Shown here: positions 8,741 through 17,034 of the stretch, piece by piece
Position numbering within the stretch: the stretch's first letter is position 1
Layout: each line of letters starts with the position of its first letter
NCBI RefSeq assembly: GCF_001651865.1
Contig: NZ_LPUX01000068.1
Coordinates: 186,001-250,000, forward strand
Length of the DNA stretch: 64,000 nucleotides
Direction of reading: 5' to 3'
From: Sinorhizobium glycinis
GTDB taxonomy: Bacteria; Pseudomonadota; Alphaproteobacteria; Rhizobiales; Rhizobiaceae
The notes under the pieces: generated by a model
The model's input: the letters and a program-made list of their open reading frames with translations, nothing else
What the model was told of the DNA's origin: nothing
Databases searched by the model: none
Position numbers and translations under genes: made by a program

Positions 8741-9181
8741 TTACCAGGAGCCGGTGTTGCCCATCGAGGCCCAGGGTTCCTGTGCCGGAAGGTGCTCACC
8801 CTTCTGCAAGATCTCGATCGAAATGCCGTCGGGCGAGCGGACGAAGGCCATGTGACCGTCGCGGGGCGGTCGGTTGATCGTCACGCCGTTGTCCATCAAA
8901 TGATTGCAAAAGGCGTAGATGTCATCGACCTCATAGGCGAGGTGACCAAAATTGCGTCCGCCGCTATAGTCCTCGGTGTCCCAGTTGTAGGTGAGTTCCA
9001 GGCAGGGCGACACCTCCGCTTTGGCGCGGTCGAGGTCGCCGGGTGCGGCGAGGAAGACGAGCGTGAAGCGGCCTTTCTCGTTCTCGTACCGGCGAATCTC
9101 CTGCAGCCCGAAGAGTGTGCAGTAGAAATGGAGAGCCTGGTCGAGGTTCTTTACACGAACCATCGTGTGCAGATAGCGCAT
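8741..9181 (-). CDS. gloA: Lactoylglutathione lyase (glyoxalase I)
   Basis: Converts the methylglyoxal-glutathione hemithioacetal to S-lactoylglutathione. The 146-residue protein begins MRYLHTMVRV, whose His is a metal ligand of the family, and contains LELTYNWDTEDY (Glu ligand), GHLAYEVDDIY (His ligand) and SPDGISIEILQKGE (Glu ligand), the four-ligand set of a nickel/zinc GloA. I chose the internal ATG at 9181, which matches the family N-terminus and has GGGA upstream, over a longer frame starting at 9271. Monocistronic. Confidence 0.93.
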   Translation of the reverse strand: MRYLHTMVRVKNLDQALHFYCTLFGLQEIRRYENEKGRFTLVFLAAPGDLDRAKAEVSPCLELTYNWDTEDYSGGRNFGHLAYEVDDIYAFCNHLMDNGVTINRPPRDGHMAFVRSPDGISIEILQKGEHLPAQEPWASMGNTGSW

Positions 9182-9374
9182 TGGATTGTCCCTGTTTCGC
9201 AGAAGATGGCGTATACTTAAGTGAGAGCAAGCCAGAGGCAAGCCTGCGGCCCCATAAATGACCCCGGCCAATTTATGTCGAGGGACTTGCGCATGCGCGG
9301 CGGGACGATGTTATTCTGGTCCATAAGAATCAGTTAACCGTATCGAGAGTTGCGCGTAACGAGGGGCTGGGAGA

Positions 9375-9953
9375 ATGGCGGACAGAACATCTTCAAAAGG
9401 CGTCATCGAGAATGACGGCCTGGGCAATGACGCTCTTGATCTCATCGAGATCACCGGCGTCATCAAGTGGTTCGACGTCGCCAAGGGATTCGGCTTCATC
9501 GTTCCCGACAATGGCATGCAGGACGTTTTGCTGCACGTCACCTGCCTCAGGCGCGACGGCTATCAGACGGTGCTCGAGGGGGCGCGTGTCGTGGCGCTCG
9601 TGCAAAAGCGCGATCGCGGTTACCAGGCCTTCCGCATCCTCTCCATGGACCAGTCGACCGCGGTTCACCCTTCGCAGCTCCCGCCGGTACGTACCCATGT
9701 TCAGGTCACGCCGACGAGTGGCTTGGAACGGGTTCTGGTCAAGTGGTTCAACCGTACCAAGGGGTTTGGCTTCCTGACGCGCGGGGAGGGCACCGAGGAT
9801 ATCTTCGTGCATATGGAAACCTTGCGCCGTTTCGGCTTGACGGAACTTCGCCCCGGCCAGGTGGTGCTGTGCCGTTTCGGCGACGGGGAGAAGGGGTTGA
9901 TGGCTGCTGAAATCCATCCGGACGGCCCGACACCGACCAACCGGTCGCATTGA
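9375..9953 (+). CDS. Double cold-shock-domain protein
   Basis: A 192-residue protein with two cold-shock domains, about 25-95 and 115-182. RNP1-like motifs are KGFGFIVP and KGFGFLTR, and RNP2-like motifs are VLLHVT and IFVHME. Two-CSD proteins of this size are typical of alphaproteobacteria, where they are RNA chaperones often induced on cold or stationary phase. Its stop TGA shares bases with the ATG of the DUF192 gene, and a T-run terminator for this gene lies inside that next gene. Confidence 0.9.
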   Translation: MADRTSSKGVIENDGLGNDALDLIEITGVIKWFDVAKGFGFIVPDNGMQDVLLHVTCLRRDGYQTVLEGARVVALVQKRDRGYQAFRILSMDQSTAVHPSQLPPVRTHVQVTPTSGLERVLVKWFNRTKGFGFLTRGEGTEDIFVHMETLRRFGLTELRPGQVVLCRFGDGEKGLMAAEIHPDGPTPTNRSH

Positions 9954-10438
9954 TGCGCGTGTTTCGTGACATTCTTGCGAGAAGCGCCCTTGCGGCGCTT
10001 TTTTTGTTGTCGGTGTCCGTTGCGTCGCTGGCCGCGGATGTCTCCTTCGAAAGAGGCAAGCTTCGGCTTCTCACCAGTGGGGGGCGGGTCCATGACCTGA
10101 CCGTCGAGCTGGCGGTCGAACCGGACCAGCGCGAACAGGGCCTGATGCACCGCCGCCAGATGGCGCCGGACCATGGCATGCTGTTCGATTTCGGCGAGAC
10201 GCGGCGGGTGATGATGTGGATGAGGAACACCTATCTGCCACTCGACATGCTCTTCATCGCCGAGGAAGGCACCGTTCGAACCATCCATGAGAACGCCGTT
10301 CCCCTGTCGGAAGCGATCATCGATTCGGAAGAGCCGGTCGCCTTCGTGCTCGAGCTCAACGCCGGAACGGTGCAACGGCTCGGGATAAGGCTGGGCGACC
10401 GGATCACGGGTGCGCGGATTCCGGCGGGCGCGCGATGA
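9953..10438 (+). CDS. DUF192 family exported protein
   Basis: A 161-residue protein with a signal peptide (residues 1-28, hydrophobic ALAALFLLSVSVASLA, cleavage after SLAA) and a DUF192 domain: VELAVEPDQREQGLMHRR, MLFDFGETRRVMMWMRNT and IRLGDRI. Domain function is unknown; it is usually a stand-alone periplasmic protein. The ATG overlaps the preceding stop (TGATG) and no Shine-Dalgarno is visible, so translation is probably coupled. Its codons 11-18 encode the intrinsic terminator described next. Confidence 0.88.
   Translation: MRVFRDILARSALAALFLLSVSVASLAADVSFERGKLRLLTSGGRVHDLTVELAVEPDQREQGLMHRRQMAPDHGMLFDFGETRRVMMWMRNTYLPLDMLFIAEEGTVRTIHENAVPLSEAIIDSEEPVAFVLELNAGTVQRLGIRLGDRITGARIPAGAR
9982..10005 (+). 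terminator. Intrinsic terminator inside the DUF192 coding sequence
   Basis: Stem AAGCGCC / GGCGCTT (9982-9988, 9994-10000), 5-nt loop, then an uninterrupted run of seven T (9999-10005). It lies 29 nt past the cold-shock gene stop but within the signal-peptide codons of the following gene. Confidence 0.75.
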
Positions 10439-10514
10439 AGCCCGGCTACGCCGGCATGACCAAATTTGCTGTTGCAGGTGGAAGGCGAAGTGTGTATCTC
10501 CGCCTTCGTCGGTT

Positions 10515-10591
<77 letters not shown>

Positions 10592-10719
10592 TCAGCATAC
10601 TGAAATCCCTACATTTTATTGCTTACGCAATCACCCGGAGCTTCCCTTGTGGAAGCATTGTGGGAGCAAGCAGCTTCGGCTTGGTGTGTTCGCCGGCTGA
10701 CCGACAGCGTGTTCGACGG

Positions 10720-11148
10720 TCATCGCTCGGCAGTACCCGCCCTCTCCGCGGCGGCGATCATCGTGCCCGACACGACGTCATAGGCTTTTGTCCAGGCTGC
10801 GCGCATCTCCTGTGTGAATACGGGCCCGAAGAAGAGCGACAGTGTCTCGATCAGCGCCTTGCCGACCGTGGCGTAATGTGCATGCCGCACTCCATATTCC
10901 ACATGCTTGACCGCGAGATGCTCCAGCGCCGGGATCATCGCGTCGAGCCGGCGCAGCGCGCCGACGACGAGCGAGAGCGCCGCCATGAGCTTCCGACCCT
11001 GCTCGCGCATGTCGGCGTGCTCGAACATCGGCCGCAGTGCGGGATCGTTGACGAACAGCCGCTCGTAAAACAGCGCTGCCGCGTCCTCCTTCACCTTCGC
11101 GACTTCGGCGAAGCTCGTTTCCAGCAAGATGATATCCTGTTCCTGCAT
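10720..11148 (-). CDS. Single-domain bacterial globin
   Basis: A 142-residue haem globin, of the size of a stand-alone haemoglobin domain and without a reductase domain. Proximal His is H82 in LAVKHVEYGVRHAHY, the signature shared with flavohaemoglobin and Vitreoscilla-type globins. The helix B/E region is LFYERLFVNDPALRPMFEHADMREQGRKLM. I chose the internal ATG at 11148 because AGGAGA lies 6 nt upstream; the longer frame to 11187 adds unrelated residues. Upstream are three TGAAAC boxes, shared exactly with the RTX gene, and the two-component genes lie just behind. Likely role: O2 or NO binding. Confidence 0.88.
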   Translation of the reverse strand: MQEQDIILLETSFAEVAKVKEDAAALFYERLFVNDPALRPMFEHADMREQGRKLMAALSLVVGALRRLDAMIPALEHLAVKHVEYGVRHAHYATVGKALIETLSLFFGPVFTQEMRAAWTKAYDVVSGTMIAAAERAGTAER

Positions 11149-11199
11149 GTCTGCTCTCCTGCATTCCGGTGTGTTGCTGGAGGACACTCGCAGGACATT

Positions 11200-11246
11200 G
11201 TTTCAGTCGTAGTTCGTTGCAGGACGCATTTGTTTCAATTGTTTCA
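11200..11246 (-). promoter_or_regulatory. TGAAAC operator array upstream of the globin gene
   Basis: Three minus-strand TGAAAC boxes at 11241-11246, 11232-11237 and 11200-11205, with offsets of 9 and 32 bp. The proximal box starts 52 bp from the globin ATG. The distal box overlaps the stop codon of the kinase gene. The same layout precedes the RTX gene. Confidence 0.7.
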
Positions 11247-13262
11247 GCGCGGCAGGGAGGCGAGCACGCGGCGGATGTCTTCCGGGCTGAACGGCTTCTC
11301 GATCACGGGACAACCCGACCGGGCAAGGAAGCGGCCCGCGGCGGGCCCCAACGTGTCGCCGGTGACGAAGCAGATCCGGTCGGCGAGACGTGGATGGTTG
11401 ATCGTCAGCCAGTCGTAGAGCGAGGGACCGTCGCCGTCCGGCATGCGGATGTCGCACAGGATCGCCGTGATCCTCCCCGCCTGTGCGGTGATCTTCGTTT
11501 TCGCATCTTCCCCGCTCTTGGCCGATATGGTCGCATAGCCCAGATCCCCGGCAAGGTCGCAGAGCAGTGCGGCGATCTCCTCCTCGTCATCGACGATGAG
11601 AACCGGTTCGCGCACATCGACCGCAGCGGACGCCTCTGTCGGACCGCCGGGTTGCGGCGCAGCGCCTTGTTCTTCGTCGCCTACCGGAAGGGTGATCGTG
11701 AATCTTGCCCCGGAGGCGAAGCCGCTGTCACCGACCTCGATCGTGCCGCCGTTGGCCTCCATCAGTCCCCGGGAGACGGCAAGGCCGATACCGGTGCCGG
11801 CACCCTGCGACTTCGTCGTGTAGAACGGATCGAATATGCGCGAGCGGATGGCGTGCGGAACGCCGGGGCCGTTGTCGCAGATGTCAAGCCTCAGCGTACC
11901 GGCCATTGTGTCGTGCCGGGCGCTGATGCGGACTTTCCGCTCGGCCGCCGGGCGCTCCTCGAGCGCCTGGTTGGCGTTGACGATCAGATTGACAAGGACC
12001 TGATGCAACTGGTCGCTGTCGACCAACACGTGCGGCAGGTCCACCCGCACGTCTGTCTCCACGACGATACCCGAGCTGCGAAGGCTGTAGCTCAACAGTT
12101 CCAGCGCCTCTGACACGACGCGCGACAGCGCCGTCGGGCGGCGCTCAACCTTGCGTTGGCGTGCCATGGCCAGGAAGCTGCGTACGATACGAGCGCAGCG
12201 GTTTGCCGCTGCCTCGATCTTGCCGCTGCGCTGCGCCAGGTCAGCGACTTGCTCGGGACCCACCGTGCCGCCACCGAGCTTGTCCTTCAGCATCATCGCC
12301 TGCCCAAGAACGATCGACAGCGGGTTGTTCAGCTCGTGCGCGACACCGGCCAGGAGCGAGCCGAGCGCTGCGAGCTTCTCCTTCTGGTGCAGCGCCTCTC
12401 GCTGCCGCTCGATCTCGGCCCGGGCTTGCCGGCTTTCGGTGAGATCACGGATGTGCGCCGCAAACAGCCGCTTGCCGAGGAGCGATACCTCCGTGATCGC
12501 AAGTTCGATCGGAATTTCGCTCCCGTCCGCCCGGATCGCCGCCAGCTCTATCCGGCGCCCGAGAACGCGACTGTTGCCGGTCCTGATATAGGATGCCAAT
12601 CCCTCCGTGTGGGCCCGGCGATATTGCTCCGGAATGATCAGTTCGGCGATGCACCTGCCGATCGCCTGGTCCCGCGCATAGCCGAACACCGCCTCGGCGG
12701 CCGGGTTGAAGTCCGTGACGAGCCCTTCCTCGTCGATAACGACGATACAGTCCAGTGCCGAAGCGACGACGGCCGCGTGATAGGCCTGTGCCGCCTGCTG
12801 CTGGACTACCTGCTCGGCCAGTTCCTGCTCACGCAGCTTCAACTGGGTCATGTCGCGTGCGACGGCGATGTAGCCGAGGATCGGACCACCATCGATCCGG
12901 TAGGGTGTGATGGATTCCTGGGCATAGAACCGGCCGCGCCTGCCGAAGTCCACCCATCCCTCCCAGTTGAAGCTGCCGCCTGACTTCAATCGCTCAAGAA
13001 TCGGCAGATAGGCCTGGAGAACCTCTTCGCCAAGCAACTGCCCGACGCTCTCGCCTATGATTTCCTCTTCCGGTCTGCCGATGAAGGCGACGAATTCGGG
13101 ATTGACGTAGCGGTAGCAGAGATCGCAATCGATAAAAACCGCGCGGTCGGGCACCGTGTCGAACAGGGCCTTCAGCAGCCGCCGATCCGTGACGGGGAGG
13201 GTCGGGTCCGGTTCGCTGCCGACGGGGCGCACAAGCTCGCGCATATCGATTGGCGGGTTCAT
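11244..13262 (-). CDS. PAS-domain hybrid sensor histidine kinase
   Basis: A 672-residue soluble kinase without membrane segments. PAS domain 1 spans about 28-140, PAS 2 about 160-280. The HisKA box is AGVAHELNNPL with phospho-acceptor H309. HATPase motifs follow: NLIVNANQAL (N box, ~426), DNGPGVP (G1, ~463) and GTGIGLAV (G2, ~489). A C-terminal receiver (about 552-672) has acidic pair DDE and phospho-acceptor D604 in CDIRMP. Its ATG overlaps the stop of the response regulator gene by 4 nt, so the two are translated together. PAS domains with a neighbouring globin suggest redox or gas sensing, which is inference. Confidence 0.92.
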   Translation of the reverse strand: MNPPIDMRELVRPVGSEPDPTLPVTDRRLLKALFDTVPDRAVFIDCDLCYRYVNPEFVAFIGRPEEEIIGESVGQLLGEEVLQAYLPILERLKSGGSFNWEGWVDFGRRGRFYAQESITPYRIDGGPILGYIAVARDMTQLKLREQELAEQVVQQQAAQAYHAAVVASALDCIVVIDEEGLVTDFNPAAEAVFGYARDQAIGRCIAELIIPEQYRRAHTEGLASYIRTGNSRVLGRRIELAAIRADGSEIPIELAITEVSLLGKRLFAAHIRDLTESRQARAEIERQREALHQKEKLAALGSLLAGVAHELNNPLSIVLGQAMMLKDKLGGGTVGPEQVADLAQRSGKIEAAANRCARIVRSFLAMARQRKVERRPTALSRVVSEALELLSYSLRSSGIVVETDVRVDLPHVLVDSDQLHQVLVNLIVNANQALEERPAAERKVRISARHDTMAGTLRLDICDNGPGVPHAIRSRIFDPFYTTKSQGAGTGIGLAVSRGLMEANGGTIEVGDSGFASGARFTITLPVGDEEQGAAPQPGGPTEASAAVDVREPVLIVDDEEEIAALLCDLAGDLGYATISAKSGEDAKTKITAQAGRITAILCDIRMPDGDGPSLYDWLTINHPRLADRICFVTGDTLGPAAGRFLARSGCPVIEKPFSPEDIRRVLASLPR

Positions 13263-14014
13263 GCCCTGTCCTTTCCCGGCGTGAAGATGTATCCGGCGCC
13301 GCGCACGGTCTTGATCGTTTGCGGCTTCGACGGATCGGCCTCGATTTTCTTGCGGATGCGCGTGACGCGCACATCGATGCTGCGGTCAAAGGGATCGTTG
13401 TCACGCCTGTGCGCCAGGTCGAGCAGCCGGTTCCGGGTCAGGATGCGATGCGGATTCTGGAGAAACACGTCGATAAGGTCGAACTCCATCGCGGTCAAAG
13501 TCTCGCGCGTTCCGTCGGGCTGCACGAGGCAGCGCGCATCGAGATCGATTAAGGCCTTGCCGAAGGGCACGTGGCTCATGCCGTTAGGTGTCGCCTGGCC
13601 GCTTCCTCCGTTCACGGGCTGCACGGCGCGGCGGCTGCGGCGCAGCACAGCCCGGGCGCGCGCCTTCAATTCCCGCAGGTCGAAAGGCTTGGACAGGTAG
13701 TCGTCTGCACCGACTTCCAGTCCCACGATCCGGTCGACAACGTCGTCAGCCGCCGTCAGCATGATGATCGCTGCGTTACTGGTGCCGGCGAGCCGACGTG
13801 CAATCGAGAAACCGTCCTCGTCGGGCATGTTCACGTCCAGCAGGATGAGGTCTGCCTCTTCCGTCGCAAGCGCGCGGTCGAGTGCAGCGCTGCCGCCAGC
13901 CGTGCGCACCGCAAAGCCGTTCCGGGTCAGATAGTCGGCGACCATATCGCGCAAGTCCTGCTCGTCATCGACAACGATGACGCGCGGCAATGTCGGTTCT
14001 GACCCTGGAGACAT
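13259..14014 (-). CDS. OmpR/PhoB-family response regulator
   Basis: A 251-residue regulator. The receiver domain (about 10-125) has DDEQD, phospho-acceptor D60 (ILLDVNMP), T87 and K109 (LSKPFDL). The winged-helix DNA-binding domain (about 150-245) contains LTAMEFDLIDVFLQNP and VDVRVTRIRKKIE-like recognition helix residues, ending VRGAGYIFTPG. It is first gene of the two-component operon, with AAGGA upstream of the ATG. A perfect TGAAAC/GTTTCA palindrome 134 bp upstream suggests autoregulation through the same box found before the globin and RTX genes. Confidence 0.93.
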   Translation of the reverse strand: MSPGSEPTLPRVIVVDDEQDLRDMVADYLTRNGFAVRTAGGSAALDRALATEEADLILLDVNMPDEDGFSIARRLAGTSNAAIIMLTAADDVVDRIVGLEVGADDYLSKPFDLRELKARARAVLRRSRRAVQPVNGGSGQATPNGMSHVPFGKALIDLDARCLVQPDGTRETLTAMEFDLIDVFLQNPHRILTRNRLLDLAHRRDNDPFDRSIDVRVTRIRKKIEADPSKPQTIKTVRGAGYIFTPGKDRA

Positions 14015-14146
14015 TCGATATCCTTGAGACCCTGAATTGCACCCGGTGATGCTGCCGGACGCGCCCCCATGTTTATTAGCGGTTCACGTGTAACGCGTGT
14101 AATGCCGTAGCGCAACCATAGGACAAAATGCACCACGCGAAGAGAC

Positions 14147-14160
14147 CTGAAACGTTTCAG
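14147..14160 (-). promoter_or_regulatory. Palindromic TGAAAC site upstream of the response regulator
   Basis: CTGAAACGTTTCAG, a perfect 14-bp palindrome containing the TGAAAC box in both orientations. It lies between the divergent 3' end of the RTX gene and the regulator gene. Confidence 0.6.
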
Positions 14161-14268
14161 AGCCATAAGCGAAGCAACAAGAAAAGGCCCCGCAGGTCGA
14201 TCAGACGGGTTCCATTGTTTGCCGGTCGCTGCCGCCGGTTGCCCCACACCGGACCTGGCAGGTGCAGA

Positions 14269-14293
14269 GGCCCCGGCGGAGACCGCCGGGGCC
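14269..14293 (-). terminator. Stem-loop after the RTX gene
   Basis: Perfect 11-bp arms GGCCCCGGCGG / CCGCCGGGGCC with a 3-nt loop, 34 nt past the RTX stop. There is no T-run, so it may be a Rho-independent-like pause or an RNA-protecting hairpin. Confidence 0.55.
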
Positions 14294-14326
14294 TGCAGCA
14301 GGCAGGGGCTGCTTGGAGGCCCGCCG

Positions 14327-16936
14327 TCAGAACAGGAAGTCGGAGACGTCCATCTTGGCGAGGGTGAAGTTGTCGATCGTCAGCTTGTCGGTGCCGTAGG
14401 AGATGACGACGGCGCCGCCGGACTGGACGGCGTGGTTCGCCTTCAAGTCGGCGAAGTCGGTGATTGCATCGAAGCCGGCGAGATCGATCTTGTCGGTGCC
14501 GTCGAGGAAGTCGGCGATACGGTCGGCCTGCGAGCCGGTCTTGAAGACGAAGACGTCCTTGTCCGCGCCGCCGGTCAACACGTCATTGCCGGTGCCGCCG
14601 AAAAGCGTGTCGAGACCGGCGCCGCCGATCAGCTTGTCGTTGCCGGCGTCGCCGGTCAGGCTGTCGTTGCCGGCACGGCCGTCGATCGTATCATCGCCGG
14701 CCCCGCCCCAGAGGCGGTTGCCGCCGGCCGAGCCGAGAAGCTTGTCGGCAAAGCCGGAGCCCTTCAGGTTCTCGATCGAGGAAAACTTGTCGCCCGCCGC
14801 ATCGCCGCCGCTTGCTGTGTTGGCGGTCAGATCGACGGTGACGCCGGCGGTCGAGGCGGCATAGCTCGCCGTGTCGACGCCGGCGCCGCCGTCGAGCAGG
14901 TCGGCGCCGCCGCGGCCTTCGAGCGTGTCATTGCCGTTGCCGCCCTTGAGCGTGTTGGCGGCGGCGGAACCGGTGAAGAGGTCGTTGAAGGCCGAGCCCA
15001 ACAGGTTCTCGATGCCGGCGAACTTGTCGCCGGCGGCATCGCCGCCGCTTGCGGTGTTGGCGGTCAAGTTGACGGTGACGGCCGCCGCCGAGGCGGCATA
15101 GCTCGCCGTGTCGATGCCGGCGCCGCCGTCGAGCAGGTCGGCACCGCCACGGCCTTCGAGCGTGTCGTTGCCGTTTCCGCCCTTGAGCACATTGGCGGCA
15201 GCCGAACCGGTGAGGACGTCGTTGAAGGCCGAGCCCAACAGGTTCTCAATGGCGACGAACTGGTCGCCGGCCGCGTCGCCGCCGCTGGCGGTGTTGGTGG
15301 CCAGGTTGACGGTGACGCCGGCGGCGGAAGCCGCATATCTCGCCGTGTCGATGCCGGCGCCGCCGTTGAGCACGTCGGCGCCGCCGCGGCCTTCGAGCGT
15401 GTCGTTGCCGTTGCCACCCTTGAGCACATTGGCGGCGGCCGAACCGGTGAGGGCGTCGTTGAAGGCCGAGCCGGTCAGGTTCTCTATGTCATAGAGTACG
15501 TCGCCGGTCGCGTCGCCGCCGCTTGCGGTGTTGGCCGTCAGGTTGACCGTTACGGCGGCAGCCGAGGCGGCATAGCTCGCCGTGTCGAGGCCGTCGTCGC
15601 CGGTCAGGGTATCGGCACCGCCGCGGCCTTCGAGCGTGTCATTGCCGTTCCAGCCCCGGAGCGAATTGGCGGCGGCATTGCCGACCAGCGTGTCGTCATA
15701 GCCCGAGCCGATCAGCTGCTCGATCGAAATGAGGGTGTCGCCCTCGGCCTCGCCGCCACTGGCGGTCCCCTTGGTGAGATCGACCACGACGCGCGAAGCG
15801 GCGTGGGCATAGGTTGCGAGATCAGTCCCTTCGCCGCCGCTCAAGCGGTCGGCGCCGCGCCCGCCTTCGAGCAGGTCGTCGCCTTCCTCGCCGTAGAGGC
15901 GGTTGTCGCCCGCATTGCCGGTCAGCGAATTGGTGAGTTCGTTACCGATGCCATCCGTATTGCCACTGCCGATCAGCGTGAGAATTTCGATCTCGCTGCC
16001 GAGTGCAAAGGAGACCGTCGAGCGCACCGTGTCGAACCCGCCTGCCGCAGTCTCGACCAGGGCAATCGACGCGTCGTCGACGACATAGGTGTCATCACCC
16101 AGGCCGCCCGCTACTTCGCCTGTGATCTCGCCGCCGCGGCCGTCGTAGAGGTCATCGCCCGCTCCGAGCACGACCGCGCCCTCGATCCGGCCGGAGTTGT
16201 AGACCAACTCCACGCCGTCGCCGCCGGAGATGGCACTGACGTTCGCCCCGCCCGACCGGATCAGCCCAGAGTTCTGCAGTTCGTTGCTGACGCCCGCCGA
16301 GGAATCGAACCTGACCGCAGTATAGTTGGGGTTCGAGATGACGCCGCCGTTGGCGACAAAGTTGCTACCGCCAAGGAGTAGCATCGTTGAGGTCATCGCC
16401 TTGCTCGACAGCATCCCCTCGTTGACAACATTTGCGTTGCCGCCAATGAGGACGACAGCCGCACTTTGCGATCCCGAGACGACACCATAGTTCTCTATGT
16501 TCGTCCCGCTTCCGTCGACATATATGCCGGTGTGCATAGCCGCGATGCTGCCCGTATTGACGATCTGGGTATTCGTGCCGGACCCATAAAGACCATAGGC
16601 GGCGGCGATCTGGCCGTGATTGTTCAGCTGGCTTGAGCTGGCGTAGAATTCGACGCCAGTATCATCGGCGGCAATGCTGCCGGTCTTCCCGATCGTCACC
16701 GTGTTCTGCTTAGCTTGAGAAACGTCATCCGGATTGCCCAGCGTCACGCCGTCGCCGCTGGCATCGGCAATCACCTGGCCGTTGATCTGGATCACCCGGT
16801 GGTCGGCATCGCCGATTGCGTTGAATGCCGAGCCGTTCACGGCAAGCGTCGCGCCCTCCGCCAACAGCCACTGGTTGGTGTCGATGGTGGCATTGATCTG
16901 GGTGGTGTTGGCTCCGGAGATTACGTTGACAGTCAT
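14327..16936 (-). CDS. RTX-type calcium-binding protein, type I secreted
   Basis: An 869-residue secreted protein. The first ~300 residues are a beta-solenoid-like region rich in Asn/Gly/Thr (NTVTIGKTGSIAADDTG, IVNTGSIAAMHTG). From about 310 on there are GGxGxDxxx nonapeptide calcium repeats, five of them within 79-residue tandem units. The C-terminus (DRIADFLDGTDKIDLAGF...DVSDFLF) is the usual uncleaved type I secretion signal. There is no N-terminal signal peptide. I chose the ATG at 16936 with AAGGGA upstream. No ABC/MFP secretion genes are in the window, so export must use a machine encoded elsewhere. Likely surface or matrix protein; enzymatic domain not seen. Confidence 0.9.
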   Translation of the reverse strand: MTVNVISGANTTQINATIDTNQWLLAEGATLAVNGSAFNAIGDADHRVIQINGQVIADASGDGVTLGNPDDVSQAKQNTVTIGKTGSIAADDTGVEFYASSSQLNNHGQIAAAYGLYGSGTNTQIVNTGSIAAMHTGIYVDGSGTNIENYGVVSGSQSAAVVLIGGNANVVNEGMLSSKAMTSTMLLLGGSNFVANGGVISNPNYTAVRFDSSAGVSNELQNSGLIRSGGANVSAISGGDGVELVYNSGRIEGAVVLGAGDDLYDGRGGEITGEVAGGLGDDTYVVDDASIALVETAAGGFDTVRSTVSFALGSEIEILTLIGSGNTDGIGNELTNSLTGNAGDNRLYGEEGDDLLEGGRGADRLSGGEGTDLATYAHAASRVVVDLTKGTASGGEAEGDTLISIEQLIGSGYDDTLVGNAAANSLRGWNGNDTLEGRGGADTLTGDDGLDTASYAASAAAVTVNLTANTASGGDATGDVLYDIENLTGSAFNDALTGSAAANVLKGGNGNDTLEGRGGADVLNGGAGIDTARYAASAAGVTVNLATNTASGGDAAGDQFVAIENLLGSAFNDVLTGSAAANVLKGGNGNDTLEGRGGADLLDGGAGIDTASYAASAAAVTVNLTANTASGGDAAGDKFAGIENLLGSAFNDLFTGSAAANTLKGGNGNDTLEGRGGADLLDGGAGVDTASYAASTAGVTVDLTANTASGGDAAGDKFSSIENLKGSGFADKLLGSAGGNRLWGGAGDDTIDGRAGNDSLTGDAGNDKLIGGAGLDTLFGGTGNDVLTGGADKDVFVFKTGSQADRIADFLDGTDKIDLAGFDAITDFADLKANHAVQSGGAVVISYGTDKLTIDNFTLAKMDVSDFLF
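14702..15886 (-). repeat. Five 237-bp tandem repeats in the RTX gene
   Basis: The same codons (ASYAAS/ATYAHA) recur at 14861, 15098, 15335, 15572 and 15809, exactly 237 bp (79 codons) apart. Units 1-4 are highly similar at DNA level; the unit nearest 15.8 kb is diverged. Outer boundaries are approximate. Confidence 0.85.
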
Positions 16937-16987
16937 GATCGTGTTCCCTTGAGGATCGTTTGATGGGAACATCGATAGGAAATGATC

Positions 16988-17034
16988 GTTTCAGTCGTGG
17001 TTCGCGGGACGGGATTTTTGTTTCAATTGTTTCA
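16988..17034 (-). promoter_or_regulatory. TGAAAC operator array upstream of the RTX gene
   Basis: Minus-strand TGAAAC at 17029-17034, 17020-17025 and 16988-16993. Offsets of 9 and 32 bp and the 52-bp distance from the proximal box to the ATG are identical to those before the globin gene. About 55 bp around the boxes are similar between the two sites, while the sequences between box and ATG are not. Confidence 0.7.

Noticed and set aside
10592-10719. Possible integration scar downstream of tRNA-Pro
   Set aside because: No duplicate of the tRNA 3' end and no integrase nearby.
14702-15886. Regular repeats as a CRISPR array
   Set aside because: Units are 237 bp, all coding and in frame, with no unique spacers and no cas genes.
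14219-16381. 720-codon plus-strand open frame
   Set aside because: It is antisense to the RTX gene; the high-GC repeats keep the opposite frame open. The encoded residues show no domain, while the minus strand has clear RTX repeats and secretion signal.
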